DNA of 64,000 bases from Perca fluviatilis (GCF_010015445.1 NC_053119.1:4246550-4310549), one strand, 5' to 3'; counted from the first letter of the stretch, positions 1-11,397 are shown. Made by a program: numbers and translations. The notes: generated by a model not told the origin, from the sequence alone.

Positions 1-95
1 ATAACTTATGTAAAGAGACGATGTCAACATGAAATTAATTAATTAATATATTTTTTTAATACAAGTTTGTGCATGTATTTGATTATTCTCCTCAG

Positions 96-1270
96 ATGTC
101 CAGCAGCTGTCAGTGGATGAAGATTGGGTTCCCCCTGAGCAGCAGGAGTGGAGCTCCAGTCTGGACCAGGAGGACCCAGAGCCCCCCCCACACATTAAAG
201 AGGAACAGGAGGAACTCTGGACCAGTCAGGAGGGAGAGCAGCTTCAAGAGCTGGAGGAGGCTGATATCAAGTTGCTGTTAACTTCTGTCCCTGTAAAGAA
301 TGAAGAAGATGATGAAGAGAAAGCTCAGTCCTCACAGCTTCATGAAAGCCAAACTGAGGAGAACAGAGATGCAGAGAGAACAGAAGTTGATGGAGAGGAC
401 TGGGGAGGACCAGAACCAGCCAGGAACTCAGATCCAGATAGTCCTTTACAACCAGCTACTCATGACAAGACTTCAGACTCCTCTGAATCTCACACTAATG
501 ACAGTGCAGACTGGGAGGAGACTAGGGAACCTCAGTCAGGTTTAAACCCTCTGCAAAACAATGAAGTAGCTGTAAGTGATGTGAAATGTAATACTGGAAA
601 CGCATCAGTTAGCTCCTCTGAATGTGCTGGAAGCTTTGGCCACAAGAAACATCTGCAGAACCACTCTGGAGTCCAAACAGGAGGGAAACCATTTTGTTGC
701 TCAGTTTGTGGTAAAAGATACCTTCTGAAGTCATCCTTAACGAATCACATGAGACTTCATTCAGAAGAAAAACGGTTCACCTGCCCAGTGTGTGAACTAG
801 TTTTCAGTAGCAAAGGGAATTTTGTTATACACATGAGAATCCACACAGGGGAGAGACCATTTAGTTGCCCATTTTGTAGTAAAAGATTCGCACAAAAGGG
901 AAATCTGAGAAAACACTTGACTGTCCACACAGGGGAGAAACCATTTAGTTGTTCAGTGTGTAGTAAAAGATTTGCACACAAGGAAACTCTGAAACAACAC
1001 TTGATTGTCCACACAGGGGAGAAACCATTTAGTTGTTCATTTTGTAGTCAACGATTTGCACTAAAGCAATATCTGAAACAACACTTGACTGTCCACACTG
1101 GGGAGAAACCATTTAGTTGTTCATTTTGTGGTAAGAGTTTCACACAAAACCAAAATCTGAAAAGACACTTGACTGTCCACACTGGGAAAGATCCAGTTAC
1201 TTGCAGTGTAAACGATAAAAGTTGTAATCGGCAGAGTGTTGGTGATAGCGGTGTAGTGGACAATAGTTGA
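96..1270 (+). CDS. C2H2 zinc-finger protein, gene 1, terminal coding exon (5' part outside window)
   Basis: Predicted nuclear DNA-binding protein; target unknown. The exon opens after a pyrimidine-rich acceptor ending CTCAG at 91-95. The intron is phase 1, so the exon continues a split Asp codon and reads VQQLSVDEDWVPPEQQEW. It is 1175 nt and ends at TGA 1268-1270. An acidic linker rich in Glu, Gln and Pro is followed by six good C-x2-C-x12-H-x3-H fingers joined by TGE(K/R)P-type linkers (about nt 690-1190). A degenerate finger precedes them (GSFGHKKHLQNH, cysteines lost), and a broken seventh follows (TCSVNDKSC). Exon 1, homologous to 8643-8835 and 24174-24366, must lie upstream of the window. 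No KRAB, SCAN or BTB domain is visible. The family assignment is certain; the regulatory role is inferred. Confidence 0.93.
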
Positions 1271-1351
1271 TCCGTATGGATAGACACTCACGATTCAGAA
1301 TGCACGTGAATCGCGGACTAAATGCAAAGTTTAGCCATAATAATAGTGTGA

Positions 1352-1357
1352 AATAAA
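1352..1357 (+). promoter_or_regulatory. Candidate polyadenylation signal of zinc-finger gene 1
   Basis: A canonical AATAAA lies 82 nt after the stop codon of gene 1, just before the TTAA where paralogy with gene 2 breaks off. The aligned gene 2 sequence (near 16610) has lost the hexamer and carries ATTAAA at 16632-16637 instead. Confidence 0.45.
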
Positions 1358-1489
1358 TTTTTACTGTCACTGTTAGTTAACCCTCTCAGCCTGAGCTAAT
1401 CATATATGAAAAATTGATTCATAACTTAATAATTTTAAAACCATAATGAGTAGAAAAATTCAGTTTTCTGCAGCTAAAAGCTAACACTC

Positions 1490-1725
1490 GCCCCATTCTG
1501 CTGATTTGTTTGGGGTCTTCGTAGCCCTTACAGAAGGTTATGTATCCAGCCTGGCAATCCAGAGTTTTTCGGGGTCTGCAATAATGCAATAAATCCAAAC
1601 TGTTACATCCAAGATTGATTAAGTTTATGTTCATAATTTATGAATTTTTGGTTGTTTATCTCCGCCGATCGCCGCTAGCTCTGACGATAACCACAATATT
1701 GTTTCCCATGATGCTCTGGCAGACC
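1490..1725 (-). repeat. Diverged inverted copy of the repeat at 2805-2990
   Basis: The reverse complement of this stretch aligns with 2805-2990. Both contain GCATCATGGGA, then CTTGGATGTAACAGTTTGGATT, then a CCCGAAAAA segment and CCAGGCTGGATA. Unknown interspersed family; no coding capacity recognised. Confidence 0.55.
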
Positions 1726-3708
1726 ATTCTGACCAATCAAAAGCTTGTTTAGCTTGTCTTGTCAACCACTGGAAGGCTGGTTTGTCATTGTAGATGAAAC
1801 AAAGATTCTATATAGTGGAGAGAAACTGGGCACAATAGTTAGATATGACCAAAGATTGCAGTGTTTCCTTTTAGGATTTTTTTTAGCAGTAGGGGCAAGT
1901 CTGTCCGAAACTCTACCTAAATGACTACATCTATAGACTATTTCCAATTTATATTACATTGACTCACTGTTTCATTGTTTCCAGATGTTTGATATCCGGA
2001 CGATGAGTTGACAGAACTGACAAGTTGAACGTTGTCTAATTAGAACGGACCCACCGTAGTGACTTTTTTTGGTGGAGCTGTTTGTTTAATAGTCGACTCG
2101 GAAGAAAGCGAACGTTTTGACAATAAACTCCATCAACACAACAGTATGTGGAGTTAAACTGGACGGGCCCAGTAACCTCTGAATAGTTCTACTTGTTGTT
2201 AAATTGCAATGTGAGCAGCGGTAGGCATCAAAAACAAATCCACATAGAGGAAACACTGGATCGTCAATACTAAACTGTTCTCTAGGAGATCTGATTTAGA
2301 CAACACAAATGCTTGTGTAGCATTGCTGTGTGTGATATCAATAAATATGGCATTTAGAGGTCGACCGATGAGAGTGGATTTTACCGATGCCGATAGCTAG
2401 GTTGGGCCGTATTTGCCGATAACCGATTAATCGACCGATAGTATTTAGAATTGATACACCCATAGCAATGCTACACAAGCATGTGTGTTGTCTAAAACAG
2501 TTCTCCTTCATATTTTTTAGTCATCCAGTGCAAAAATAAACATAATGAGCATTATAATTCATATAAAGGACAAACTATTTACATTTCTTCAAAAAAGGCC
2601 CAAATGTATGCAAAATCTCAAAACAGTGACGCCATTCTTCTCTGTAGAACGGTTTAGAACGGTAACAGACGATCTCTGACCTGGAGGGATCCATCTTTCC
2701 CACTATATACTCTCTGTTCTCGCTTGGATGCCCATATAAGGCGTAATGTGTGACGGACCTGCCTTCCCATTGGTTGAAAACATAAACAAAGGCATCATGG
2801 GAGTTAGCGGCAGAAATGACCGAAAACGTGATGAATTATGGACATCAAGTGGATAAATCTTGGATGTAACAGTTTGGATTTAATGCTCAACAACCCCGAA
2901 AAAAGGCACAAGTTCCAGGCTGGATAGAAAATCACCTGTAAAGGCTAGAAAAACACCAAAGATACCCCCGTGACGGCTAATTCGTTAGCTTTTAGCTGCA
3001 GCAATCAGTAAGTCTCTACGTTTAACTGTTATTAAATTATCTAAATGTGAATCAGAGGTGCCGTTTGGGATCGTGGACGATCCATTTGGGTCGGACTTGC
3101 GTTTTTTTTCGTGTTTTAACCGCTTGAGGTAAGTTAGCCTACTGCTAATGTTTAGCGTCATCTCAGCCTCGAAAGCAAACAAACTGTGCTGTTCTTTCTC
3201 TACTAATGCAGCATCTATTCAACAAATTAATAACTTTATAATGATATGACAAAATGTACTGTATACATACCTTTTTGCTGTCAATGCTTTAAACGCGCAT
3301 CTGATGTCAGCCTTCTCCGCACAGCATGTGCTCTCCGTGCTAGGGGTGGGCGATACTGGGAATTTTGGTATCGATCCGATACCAAGTAAATACAGGGCTA
3401 GTATCGCCGATACCGATACTTTTTACTTGTAAAGTCACGATCATTGAATAATTTTGTGATTTTTCCTTTAGTTAGTTGATTATGATTAGGACAAAGATTT
3501 TAGACAAATATAAATGTTATTTACTAACTAGAACAATATAAAACAATGTAACGGTATAAAAACAATAAAATAATATATGTGTATATTTTTGAGTTCCAGT
3601 GAAACAATTAGGATTTTTTTCAACCGGCTGAATTTATGATAGTAGTTCTATCAGTCTGCTAAAATTGCCTCTCTGATCACTGTGAACAGCATTGCTTAAT
3701 GCTGGAGA

Positions 3709-3984
3709 TTACCTGGATACTCCTGATTTCTTGGCTGAAAAGCCTCTGCCAGAGACCTCTGTCTCTATGTTGGGGGTCTGGTTTGGGGTTCCCCCCCCCT
3801 CCTCCTCCTTCCTCAACTTTTTTTGCAGCTCGGAGTTCTCTCTCGGGTGACTTAATGCTTTAATGTGTCTATGCAAGTTGGTGGTGTTACCACAGTGGCG
3901 AATTACTTTTTTTGCACACATCACATGTGGCAGTGTCCGTATCAGCTGGAGTGAATAAACTCCACACAGCGCTTCTCTCATCAC
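3709..3984 (-). pseudogene. Frameshifted BED zinc-finger fragment of a hAT transposase
   Basis: Reading the minus strand, ADTDTATCDVC (C-x2-C pair) is followed after an A-homopolymer frameshift by VIRHCGNTTNLHRHIKALSH (His half). A Lys/Glu-rich stretch and a stop follow. BED fingers are the DNA-binding N-terminal domains of many hAT transposases. The catalytic part is absent, so this is a relic. Confidence 0.7.
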
Positions 3985-3997
3985 GGTCTTCTCTCAC

Positions 3998-4000
<3 letters not shown>

Positions 4001-4061
<61 letters not shown>
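4001..4061. repeat. (GA)n microsatellite
   Basis: About 30 uninterrupted AG dinucleotides inside the inner hAT element. Confidence 0.97.
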
Positions 4062-4064
<3 letters not shown>

Positions 4065-4501
4065 TTTGCACAGACTTGGAGAGACGCTGTGCTCGCATGA
4101 ACTCTGAGAGAAACTAGAACAGAAGTATCGATCTCATCACAACAGTATCGATCCGATACTCATCTTGGTATCGATACTATCGATATTTAGATCGATACGC
4201 CCAGCCCTACTCCGTGCAGCGCGCAGTAACACGTGTCGAAAATAAACAACACGAGGCATCAGTGATAGTTTTTATTTCGCCTCTAGAGGCCGCTATTGTA
4301 ATGCATGATGCCAGCAGACCCTTCTCAGCTCTGTGTACTGTGTATTGAATGACAGAGCGCGCTTCTCAGCCGCTCCAGCAACGGACGCAACCAGAAAAAA
4401 CTATCGGTATGGATTTTTGACGATAACGATAGTTCCAGCAATCAACTATCGGTGCCGATTAATCTGCAAAACCGATGAATCGGTCAACCTCTAATGGCAT
4501 T

Positions 4502-5560
4502 ACTATTTTTAGTATAAGCAAGTCAGTGTCATGAGGGGAAGAAGCGTCTGGACTTTTTTTTTTTTTAAGAAATATAGATGTTTTGTCCCCTGTATAAGAT
4601 ATAATGTTCATTTTTCTACTGTTTTAACTCCCAAGACAGGAGATCTGTTATAGACAGCAGATATGCTTGAGTTTTATTGCTGTGTGTGTGAAATAAATAC
4701 ATATCTGTGAGATTCAATTTCGTTTTTATTTGTCTTTATGGTCCCACAACTATATACTATTTTTATTAATTTTTTTACATTAAAGTTACCTCGCTGCAGC
4801 ACAAATATTCTAATAGTCCAGTTTGTCCTGAAAAAAAATGTGTTTATAGATTGTGTACAGTTAGGATAATTATTTATCAAAGAATGGACAAAATCACTGG
4901 AGTTCTTTTAAAAGTTTAACTTGCAGCAAGTAGAGTCAGTTTACAGCACTTTAGCATAAGTACAGAAAATGACTGAAGATTGTTCACAACAGAGTCTTTT
5001 TTAAAGGAGTTGGGAGTCAAGTTAGTCATTCAGTTCATGCAATCAGTAGTCTTTCTTCTTCAATCTGGTCAGGCCTGGCATCTCCTCCACATCATGCGCT
5101 CTGTCCTCAGGGAGGCATCCTGTGCTCTTTGCAAGGTCACTCAGCTTTCATGATTAACACATGAGAGACAGAAATATTTAAACAGTTTGGATGCAAATGG
5201 TTTAACAAAGAAACTGAAGCAAAACCGTTCTAAGCATCATTTTTACATAACAGATTGAAGCTTTTATAGAAAATAAAACCAGGCGGGCCATAAGCTGAAG
5301 GCAGGGAGAAATCAGAAGCAAGGATGCCGGCCGGGTCGGGCCTGCTATCGCGGCTAAAACTACCACACAAATCGACACTGCCAAGCCTCCTACTCCCCAA
5401 CACCAGATTGATCACACACAAAATGGATGAGCTACAAATACACACGGAACTGCTACGTGATATTTAGGCTGAACAGACTTATCGCGGACGGCAGCTAGCA
5501 GCTAACAGCTGGCAGCCAGCTACTACAGCTGTCCGTCTTCCTCTATAATACCATTCAAAT
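4502..5560. other. Intergenic, nothing recognised
   Basis: AT-rich sequence without convincing reading frames, terminal repeats or RNA genes. It forms part of the inserted block between gene 1 and its original 3' flank. Confidence 0.5.
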
Positions 5561-5666
5561 TCCAATTGATTTTTTTTATATTCAAAAATTTAATGCTCAA
5601 TTGCAGCCTGTAAAATAATATGTACTACACTACTCAGGCTTATGCATTGTCAATGCCACTTTAAGC

Positions 5667-6110
5667 ATGTGGTTGTTGTTACACGTTCCGTCCACTAGAG
5701 GGACTTCTAACATCAGCCTGGCCTTGAGGGCAACTTTGTTTACATTCATTTTCCACCACCAATGGAATGGGCTTCCTAACAATTTAAAGAATATCTCAAA
5801 TTTTAAAAGCTTTTCGCGGGCAGTTAAATACTTCCTTTTAGAACATCAGACCTGCTCTCACTAACGCTTTTTATTCCATTGTTGTGTATATTTGTGTATT
5901 GCACCTTCGGTGTAAATAGTCTATTTATATTGTCTTAACTGTCTTGTTGTATAAACATGTTATGTTTATTGTTTTTGTCATGAACTCAACTCTGTTATGT
6001 CATCATAATTGTGGAGGACTACAGATGGAAAGTAGCATAATGCTAAATCTGGTGCAGCCATCTTTTTAATGTAACTGCACATTGTCCTGCTAAATAAACT
6101 AAACTAAACC
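5667..6110 (+). mobile_element. 5'-truncated LINE 3' end
   Basis: A reading frame to 5864 ends with WNGLPNNLKNISNFKSF. This resembles the extreme C-terminus of non-LTR retrotransposon ORF2 proteins, which often read WNSLP followed by a SFK-type motif before the stop. An AT-rich putative 3' UTR follows and ends in a short tandem tail (TAAATAAACTAAACTAAACC, near 6090-6110). The clade cannot be assigned from this fragment. Confidence 0.6.
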
Positions 6111-7136
6111 ACGAGCATGCAGTGACAAACCCAAATCAGCAGAGAAGTCTTTTATGAAACATTATCTAACAAGTGTATTGAAGCGACTCTGTTGTAAAGG
6201 CTAACGGTGCTCGGTTAGCACAATAACATCATGCTAGAAAGCACAGCCGAAACATTTTGTCATAAACTAGCTAGGTATATAAGCAACCTGTTTCATTCAT
6301 ATTGTCACGTTACTGAGAATCCAGCTGTTAGAAGGTAATATATGAAGTAGAAGCTAACTGACAGCTGTAGGGCAGCTAACATTAACTTTAGCTGTCTCCA
6401 TGAAGCTCACAGCTACGCTAACGTTACCTCCCGACACAGTTATAAAAACAAGAACGAGCTAACTAATGTTAACATAAGCTCTTTGGCTCGGTGGAAGTCG
6501 ATTTTAAAGTCATGTTAAAACTATTTCCCGTCATTCTTAAGATTTCCAGCCGCAGCCTGTCACTCCCCCTGTGTACTAACGTTACTCGGTACGTAACGTT
6601 AGCTCCGTATTGTTGTACTAACGTTATCTTAGACCTCACAGTGTCTTGTGTTTTGTCAGTCCCGCTAAGTTATTGTTCATAAGACGTGACATGAGTGACA
6701 CATGCGGGTAGGCCAAGGCGAGAAGAGGGAGATTAGCTAACGTTAGCCAACATATTTATAAAAAAAGTCCCATTCGAATAGTAATAGTAATGATTTTTTT
6801 AACTATTGGAATTATATTCGAATTTCGGCATTCGTTCCATCAGCCCTATAGCTACCAGCAGAATCGAGACAGGGGTAGGTGAATTAAAACAATGTCTGAG
6901 TTGAAAATGCATCTTCTTGTCACGTAAGGGCCCTGTTCATGTTGCACAGATATTTAAATTGGATTTTGTGTCTGTTAAGAGGAGCTGTAAAAATTGCCCT
7001 GACAACTGCCGTTTTGGCTCAGTGGAAGCTTGTACACCTAGCTGCTGCTACTGCCTGTTGCCTGCACCGATTCGGGTTGGGTTTTTTCAAACGAAAGTAC
7101 ACGCATATTTATAGCGATCAAGATTAATGAAAAAAT
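6111..7136. repeat. Anonymous spacer rich in TAACGTTAGC motifs with a hAT-like remnant
   Basis: Many copies of GTTAGC and TAACGTTA occur from 6180 to 6740. Between about 6768 and 6850, ATTCGAATA motifs followed by CAGCCCTATA resemble one end of the 9607-10531 hAT family. No gene is supported. Confidence 0.4.
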
Positions 7137-7644
7137 TGGCCAGAATTCTCCTTTAAGACCAGGTGTAAGCCCTGTTGGTGCATGGATACAGGCAGGCGCC
7201 ATCTTGGGAAACAGTTATGACCAGTCGAACCACGAACGCTGTGTTTGAGCTATGTTACTGGTTACTGGTTACACGGAGTTCGTCGTTCGACTGGTCGTGA
7301 CTGTTTTCCAAGATGGCGCCCGCGTGTATACATGAACGCTACTATCTTCATAAACTATCTTTTTAACAAACTGTCTGTACACTTACAAAGTTCTCAATGC
7401 TTCGGTTTACATGTAGGGACCCTAATTATGCTACCGTGGAAGTGTGGTGCTATTTCGAGCCTTGTTAGTGATATAGAAATAGCGATTTACCCTCTGCACC
7501 GAAACCTAGCGTTAGAAGCTAATCACCTGTTTGCACTAGCTTGTTTCAAGCTAAAGGCACATTAGATTAACATGAAAACATATCCCAGAGAACGGTAGAC
7601 ATATGTTATTAAGCCCTAGGTTCATTTTGTGCCAGAATTGTCCT
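7137..7644. repeat. Interspersed repeat, homologous in inverse orientation to 11045-11397
   Basis: The end CCAGAATTGTCCTTTAA, the segment CATGTAGGGACCCT, TTACCCTCTGC and CAAGATGGCGCCCGC are all found in reverse complement at 11045-11397. A local inverted repeat (GCGCCATCTTGGGAAACAG near 7197 against CTGTTTTCCAAGATGGCGCC near 7300) lies at one end. Probably a TTAA-targeting MITE family. Confidence 0.55.
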
Positions 7645-7648
7645 TTAA

Positions 7649-7800
7649 AGTAGGCTGATAAATCTCCACTGAAGGTTGATTTTCTATGCAGAGCATGTTA
7701 GAAGCAGTTTATAGAGACAATCATGGCTACTGGAGGAGCGGAAGAACTCAAAGCCATGACGAAGGCTACAGCTCCATCGTATCAGCAGCAGTTGATACTT
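7649..7800 (+). repeat. Paralogous 3'-flank block of the zinc-finger unit
   Basis: Matches 16637-16815 downstream of gene 2, sharing ATGCAGAGCATG, GCAGTTTATA and GGCTACTGGAGGAGC. The short reading frame starting at 7723 is not conserved (no ATG in the other copy), so I do not call it coding. The block marks the 3' edge of the duplicated unit. Confidence 0.65.
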
Positions 7801-8045
7801 GATAGTTCCCCGAGAATAGGGGGCTTTGAGACGGGTACTCTATTTTTATATCTAGCTAGTGCTTTTTGTCATTACATTTCTAAGTTAAACTCCTGCATTC
7901 TGATGTGCTTCAACACAATTTATACAGATTAAACTAACATTACGCTGCTTACGTGTTAAGGTATCCGTAATAATCCAATACTATTCTAACCTATATGAAA
8001 AAAACATTGAAAAGCAATATGGACATGATAAAATTTTGATAACCT

Positions 8046-8300
8046 TTATTTTGAAGTGGTGCCGGAAGTAGTTGTCCTTACCGGGGCTAACTTGATCAAT
8101 ACGGGGAGTCTGGTTGAAGAAGTTTGTTCCCAGTTCTTTGTTGTAAATCGTTTCCCCGCGTGAGTCTTGCTCTTTCCATCACGTAGCTCATCAGATACAA
8201 CCGGAGTGATCGACCGGAGCCCGTATGTTTGTATAAACTTGTTCAAGTGGACGTTGTTTAAATATTCGGGGCGTTTTAACTCAGACTCCCCGTTAGCCAA
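8046..8300 (-). CDS. Small divergent ORF upstream of zinc-finger gene 2, function unknown
   Basis: An 84-codon minus-strand frame starts MANGESEL about 340 nt upstream of the gene 2 start codon, in the opposite direction. Its middle (HLNKFIQTYGLR, then TPVVSDELRDGKSKTHAG) is nearly identical to the minus-strand frame at 23846-24046, which sits in the same place upstream of gene 3. The two differ by indels after the HAG motif and then read in different frames. A minus-strand AATAAA (8045-8050) overlaps its 3' end. It could be a small gene sharing a bidirectional promoter, the first exon of one, or chance openness in duplicated promoter DNA. The family is not recognised. Confidence 0.3.
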   Translation of the reverse strand: MANGESELKRPEYLNNVHLNKFIQTYGLRSITPVVSDELRDGKSKTHAGKRFTTKNWEQTSSTRLPVLIKLAPVRTTTSGTTSK

Positions 8301-8642
8301 GAATGCTAACGGAAGTTAGCGTAGCGTGCTAGCTGGAAATAGACGGAGACTGAACTCGACCGCACAGCGCTAGTCGGAGAGACTATTGGATAGAGATCAA
8401 ACCGTATGTTTCATGGATTCACAATGTCCAGATAAACCTGTCTGAATGGACTCTGTGCTGTTCCCTTTATTTGAAAGATTGTACACGTCTGAATTATCTC
8501 CTGGTGTCCTGCGAAGCTAAGGAAGTTAGCTTGCTAGCTGGAAGTACACGGACCCGAACGTAACTTCACAGCGCACTTCAGAGTGAGCTAACGGTTTTTA
8601 ACGGACTGTAACTGAAGGAAACGTTTCTGTCAGTGTGTGAAA

Positions 8643-8835
8643 ATGTCTAAAGTTAAAATGCTGAGAGCTTTTGTGAACCAGCGACTAACTGCGGCTGCTG
8701 AAGAGATATTTGGGCTGTTTGAAAGCACGATAGCAGAGTACGAGGAGGAACTTTGTCGTTCAAGAGAGAAGAACGAGCGACAACAGAAACTACTGGACGC
8801 TGTTTTCAACCATGAAGTCCAGATACACAGAGCAG
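8643..8835 (+). CDS. C2H2 zinc-finger protein, gene 2, exon 1 (N-terminal module)
   Basis: The start ATG at 8643 gives MSKVKMLRAFVNQRL, then TAAAEEIFGLFESTIAEYEEEL and a charged stretch ending HRA. The exon is 193 nt (64 codons plus one base) and ends AGAGCAG before donor GTTGGT. The phase-1 junction joins exactly to the acceptor at 15596/15597. Exon 1 of gene 3 has the same length and about 85% identical residues. The module is helical and acidic, probably coiled, and is found at the N-terminus of many spiny-rayed-fish zinc-finger proteins. Its partner is unknown to me. Intron 1 is 6761 nt and largely transposon. Confidence 0.88.
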
Positions 8836-8878
8836 GTTGGTACAGCTTCATTGTTATTATACATCTAATCTAATGGGA

Positions 8879-9060
8879 AACCAGTGGAGGAGGAAGTATT
8901 CACAACATTTACTGCAGTAAAAGTGCTAATAAAACACGGAGAAATACTCTGTTGCAGAGTAGAAGTCCTGCATTGAAATGGTTACGTCAGTGAAAGTGTG
9001 TAAGTATTATCAGGAAAATGTATTTTAAGTTATAAAAGATATTGAAATGTCCCCTGTGAC
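8879..9060 (+). repeat. Common teleost interspersed repeat fragment
   Basis: The motifs AGTATTCACAACATTTACT, AAAAGTGCTAATA and AAGTCCTGCATT also occur around the palindromic element in dld intron 7 (51772-51824 and 52740-52870). Two copies in one window support an interspersed family. Confidence 0.55.
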
Positions 9061-9598
9061 TGTTTAAAGGGCCAATATGTAATATATTTACTACTGTATA
9101 AAATCCAAAAATTACCCCAATGCGTCATCAGATATTAAGGAAACATTCTGCGGTTAAGGGGAAATTTAAGGGAAACTTAAAGCTGGGAAAGTCCGATTCA
9201 GCAGGAAACATAATTTACGTTGCTGAGTGACTGATCCTCCATTTCTTAAACCTCTGACTGTATTGAAAGCGTGTTAGTCATTAAGGAAAATTATTAATTA
9301 TGTCTAAACCACACTTTTGACTTTGTTTTTATGAGCATGTAATAAAGGGAGATTTTTTTCCATATGTACACCACATTAGACCAGGTCCAGATCCAAAACT
9401 ACTACACCTAGATTGGTCAAATCTGGACTAAATTATCCCAGAGAGGCTAAAGATTCTTAAAAAACACAGTTTCAGATTAGTGAAAGCTTTATTCTATTTG
9501 TGAAAATGCAAAAGTGTGTCCTGTGAAGTGTCCTTCACTGTGCTTTGGTCATGTCACGCTAGTTAACACTACACTCAGCAGCAGGTAACGTTAGCCTA
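9061..9598. other. Intron sequence, nothing recognised
   Basis: AT-rich intron 1 of gene 2. No terminal repeats, reading frames or RNA genes were noted. Confidence 0.5.
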
Positions 9599-9606
9599 CC
9601 GTTAGC

Positions 9607-10220
9607 TAGGGCTTTGACTCCGAACTTCGTTATTCGAATATCATTCTAATATTTAAAAAAAAAATAATGATATTCGAACGAATATTAGCCAGCCCTTAAT
9701 ATTCGAACCTGTTATGGGCATTATTTTTTGTAAATGCGTTTGCTTGTAAACGTTGTTTTCAGTTCAGATTTTGAGGCTTTTTCAAGCATTTCAAAATGTA
9801 ACTACACGTCTCTCGGCCGTGGCTCGGTAGCGGTGCATTCCCCCCTAATTCTCTAATTCTCAAAGAAAGCTGGCTGGCCCAGGCCAGGACCAGGACCAGG
9901 CCAGACCAGGGCCAGGCCAGCTCAGCGGGGTCTTTCTCCTGTCGCGTGCCGTTGTCTCTCCTACCTACACCGGCGCCGCACCCTGTCCCTTCTCCCCTTC
10001 CTACCTGCTGCTCAGTGCTGCTGCACATGAGGAGAGAGTACAGAGGGGCTGCTCCTCACTCACACAACAGAAGAGAGAGGGGACTGTTTCGGCGCCACAG
10101 GAGAGAAATACATGGCGTGCTCGCTGGACAATACTGGCGACTCTTTTTTTATCTTACAGAAAATCGCCAGATTTGTCGCTAGTCGCTTTTGTGAAAAAAA
10201 AGTCGCTAAGTTGGTAACAC

Positions 10221-10283
<63 letters not shown>

Positions 10284-10531
10284 GCTCGACGCACACACCA
10301 GCACAAGAGTATAAACATCAGACCACTTATAGGCTACGGTGAAAGCTCCGAACTTCCTGTTGAAAGCACACTGTTTGTGTTTAATCCAGGGTCTGAATTT
10401 AAAAAAACATTTTAAACTGAAGGCATTTAATGGTCAAAATATTATTAATAAATATTCGAATATATTCTAATATTAATGTTAATAAACAAACGAACTTCGA
10501 ATATGATTTTTGGGCAAAAGTCAAAGCCCTA
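9607..10531. mobile_element. hAT-type MITE carrying a (CA)n tract
   Basis: The ends TAGGGCTTTGACTCCGAAC and (rc) TAGGGCTTTGACTTTTGCC are inverted, with ATTCGAATAT motifs just inside each. The flanking 8 bp are CCGTTAGC (9599-9606) and GCGTTAGC (10532-10539), a duplication with one mismatch. The interior includes a (CA)n run at 10223-10281. No transposase. Confidence 0.8.
10223..10281. repeat. (CA)n microsatellite
   Basis: About 29 CA units within the hAT MITE. Confidence 0.97.
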
Positions 10532-11044
10532 GCGTTAGCTAACAGCTGGAGTAAACACGGTTAAAATGCTGAGAGCTAAACGGTGTAAGAGTGTGTCTGT
10601 ATTTCACTGGAGAGGAACGTATGACTGTGTGCAGCTGCCGTTGTCAGAAAATCTAAATTGTGTCACCTTTTTCAGCCCTTCTGAGTTTGCAGGTATGATA
10701 GTGCACCTTTTAATTATTATGTTGTCACTTTTTTTTACCACAACTTTATTACTAATACATTACAATTATTGTCATTATTAAAAGGAAAAGCAGCAAATCT
10801 GGTACCATGAAATGTTTTTACATGTCAAATGACTTCAAATGACTTATTGCTTTTTAACAGGTAGGTGTTTACTGCGGGGCAGTGACCAGGGACGTCTCCA
10901 TGACACCCATGGGCTTAAATCTTATCTAACAGTTGAGTTGGGGGGGGGGCTATAAACAAGAACATTTCGGAAGAGCAATTTTTTAAGGGGACACAAATAA
11001 TACAGCCAAAATGTAACTTGTAGAGAAAATGTGTTCACAGAGGA

Positions 11045-11397
11045 AAGCCTTAAAGGTCGATTCAGGCGCCAAATGAATGAATGAGTCGACTGTTCTCTGG
11101 GATATGATTTCATGCTAATCGAATGTTACCAGTTTTAGCCCAAACCGCTAATTAGCTTATAGCGCTAGTCGTCGGGGCAGAGGGTAAATCGCTATTTCTA
11201 CACCACTAACGAGGCTCAAAATAGCACCACACTTCCACGGTATCATAATGAGGGTCCCTACATGTTAACAGAAGCAATTGAGAACTTTGTAAGTGTACAG
11301 ACAGTTTATTGAAAAGATTTTAAAAGAGTTTATAAAGACAGTACCGTTCGGTATACAGGCGGGCGCCATCTTGGGAAACCAGTCGAACCAGTCGCAT
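11045..11397 (-). repeat. Inverted relative of the 7137-7644 repeat
   Basis: Shares AGGGTAAATCGCTATTTC, CATAATGAGGGTCCCTACAT and GCGCCATCTTGGGAAACCAG with the reverse complement of 7290-7560. It ends against a Tc1-like element that starts at 11399. Confidence 0.55.

Larger units (their letters stand above)
3341..4209. mobile_element. hAT-type element with BED-finger remnant, nested
   Basis: The termini TAGGGGTGGGCGATAC and GATACGCCCAGCCCTA are inverted, and subterminal TATCGAT motifs recur. A perfect 8-bp duplication CTCCGTGC lies at 3333-3340 and 4210-4217. The minus strand (about 3709-3984) encodes part of a BED-type zinc finger, as in hAT transposases: CGNTTNLHRHIKALSHPREN is readable. 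The C-x2-C half (ATCDVC) is in another frame, separated by a run of A residues. A GA microsatellite (4001-4061) lies inside. Confidence 0.88.
2355..4493. mobile_element. hAT-type non-autonomous transposon (outer)
   Basis: The termini are inverted: TAGAGGTCGACCGAT at the left and ATCGGTCAACCTCTA at the right. A perfect 8-bp target duplication ATGGCATT flanks them at 2347-2354 and 4494-4501, and 8-bp duplications are the hAT hallmark. The interior repeats the CCGAT motif near both ends and carries a second hAT (3341-4209). No intact transposase is seen. A 66-codon minus-strand reading frame at 2985-3182 resembles nothing I recognise. Confidence 0.88.
1381..7644. mobile_element. 6.3-kb composite transposon block bounded by TTAA, absent from the paralogous site of gene 2
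   Basis: The sequence after gene 1 matches the sequence after gene 2 up to TTAA at 1377-1380. The match resumes at TTAA 7645-7648 (AGTAGGCTGATAAATCTC against AGTAGGCTGGTACATCTC). Gene 2 keeps the uninterrupted site at 16633-16636. Everything between is therefore inserted material, or several successive insertions. The two ends (CCCTCTCAGCC on the left; rc AGGACAATTCTGGC on the right) are not a matching inverted pair, so more than one TTAA element is likely. The block includes the nested hAT pair at 2355-4493 and a LINE 3' end. Confidence 0.7.

Noticed and set aside
7723..7932. Small protein starting MATGGAEELKAMTKA
   Set aside because: The paralogous block at 16756 has no ATG, and the frame diverges after about 20 codons.
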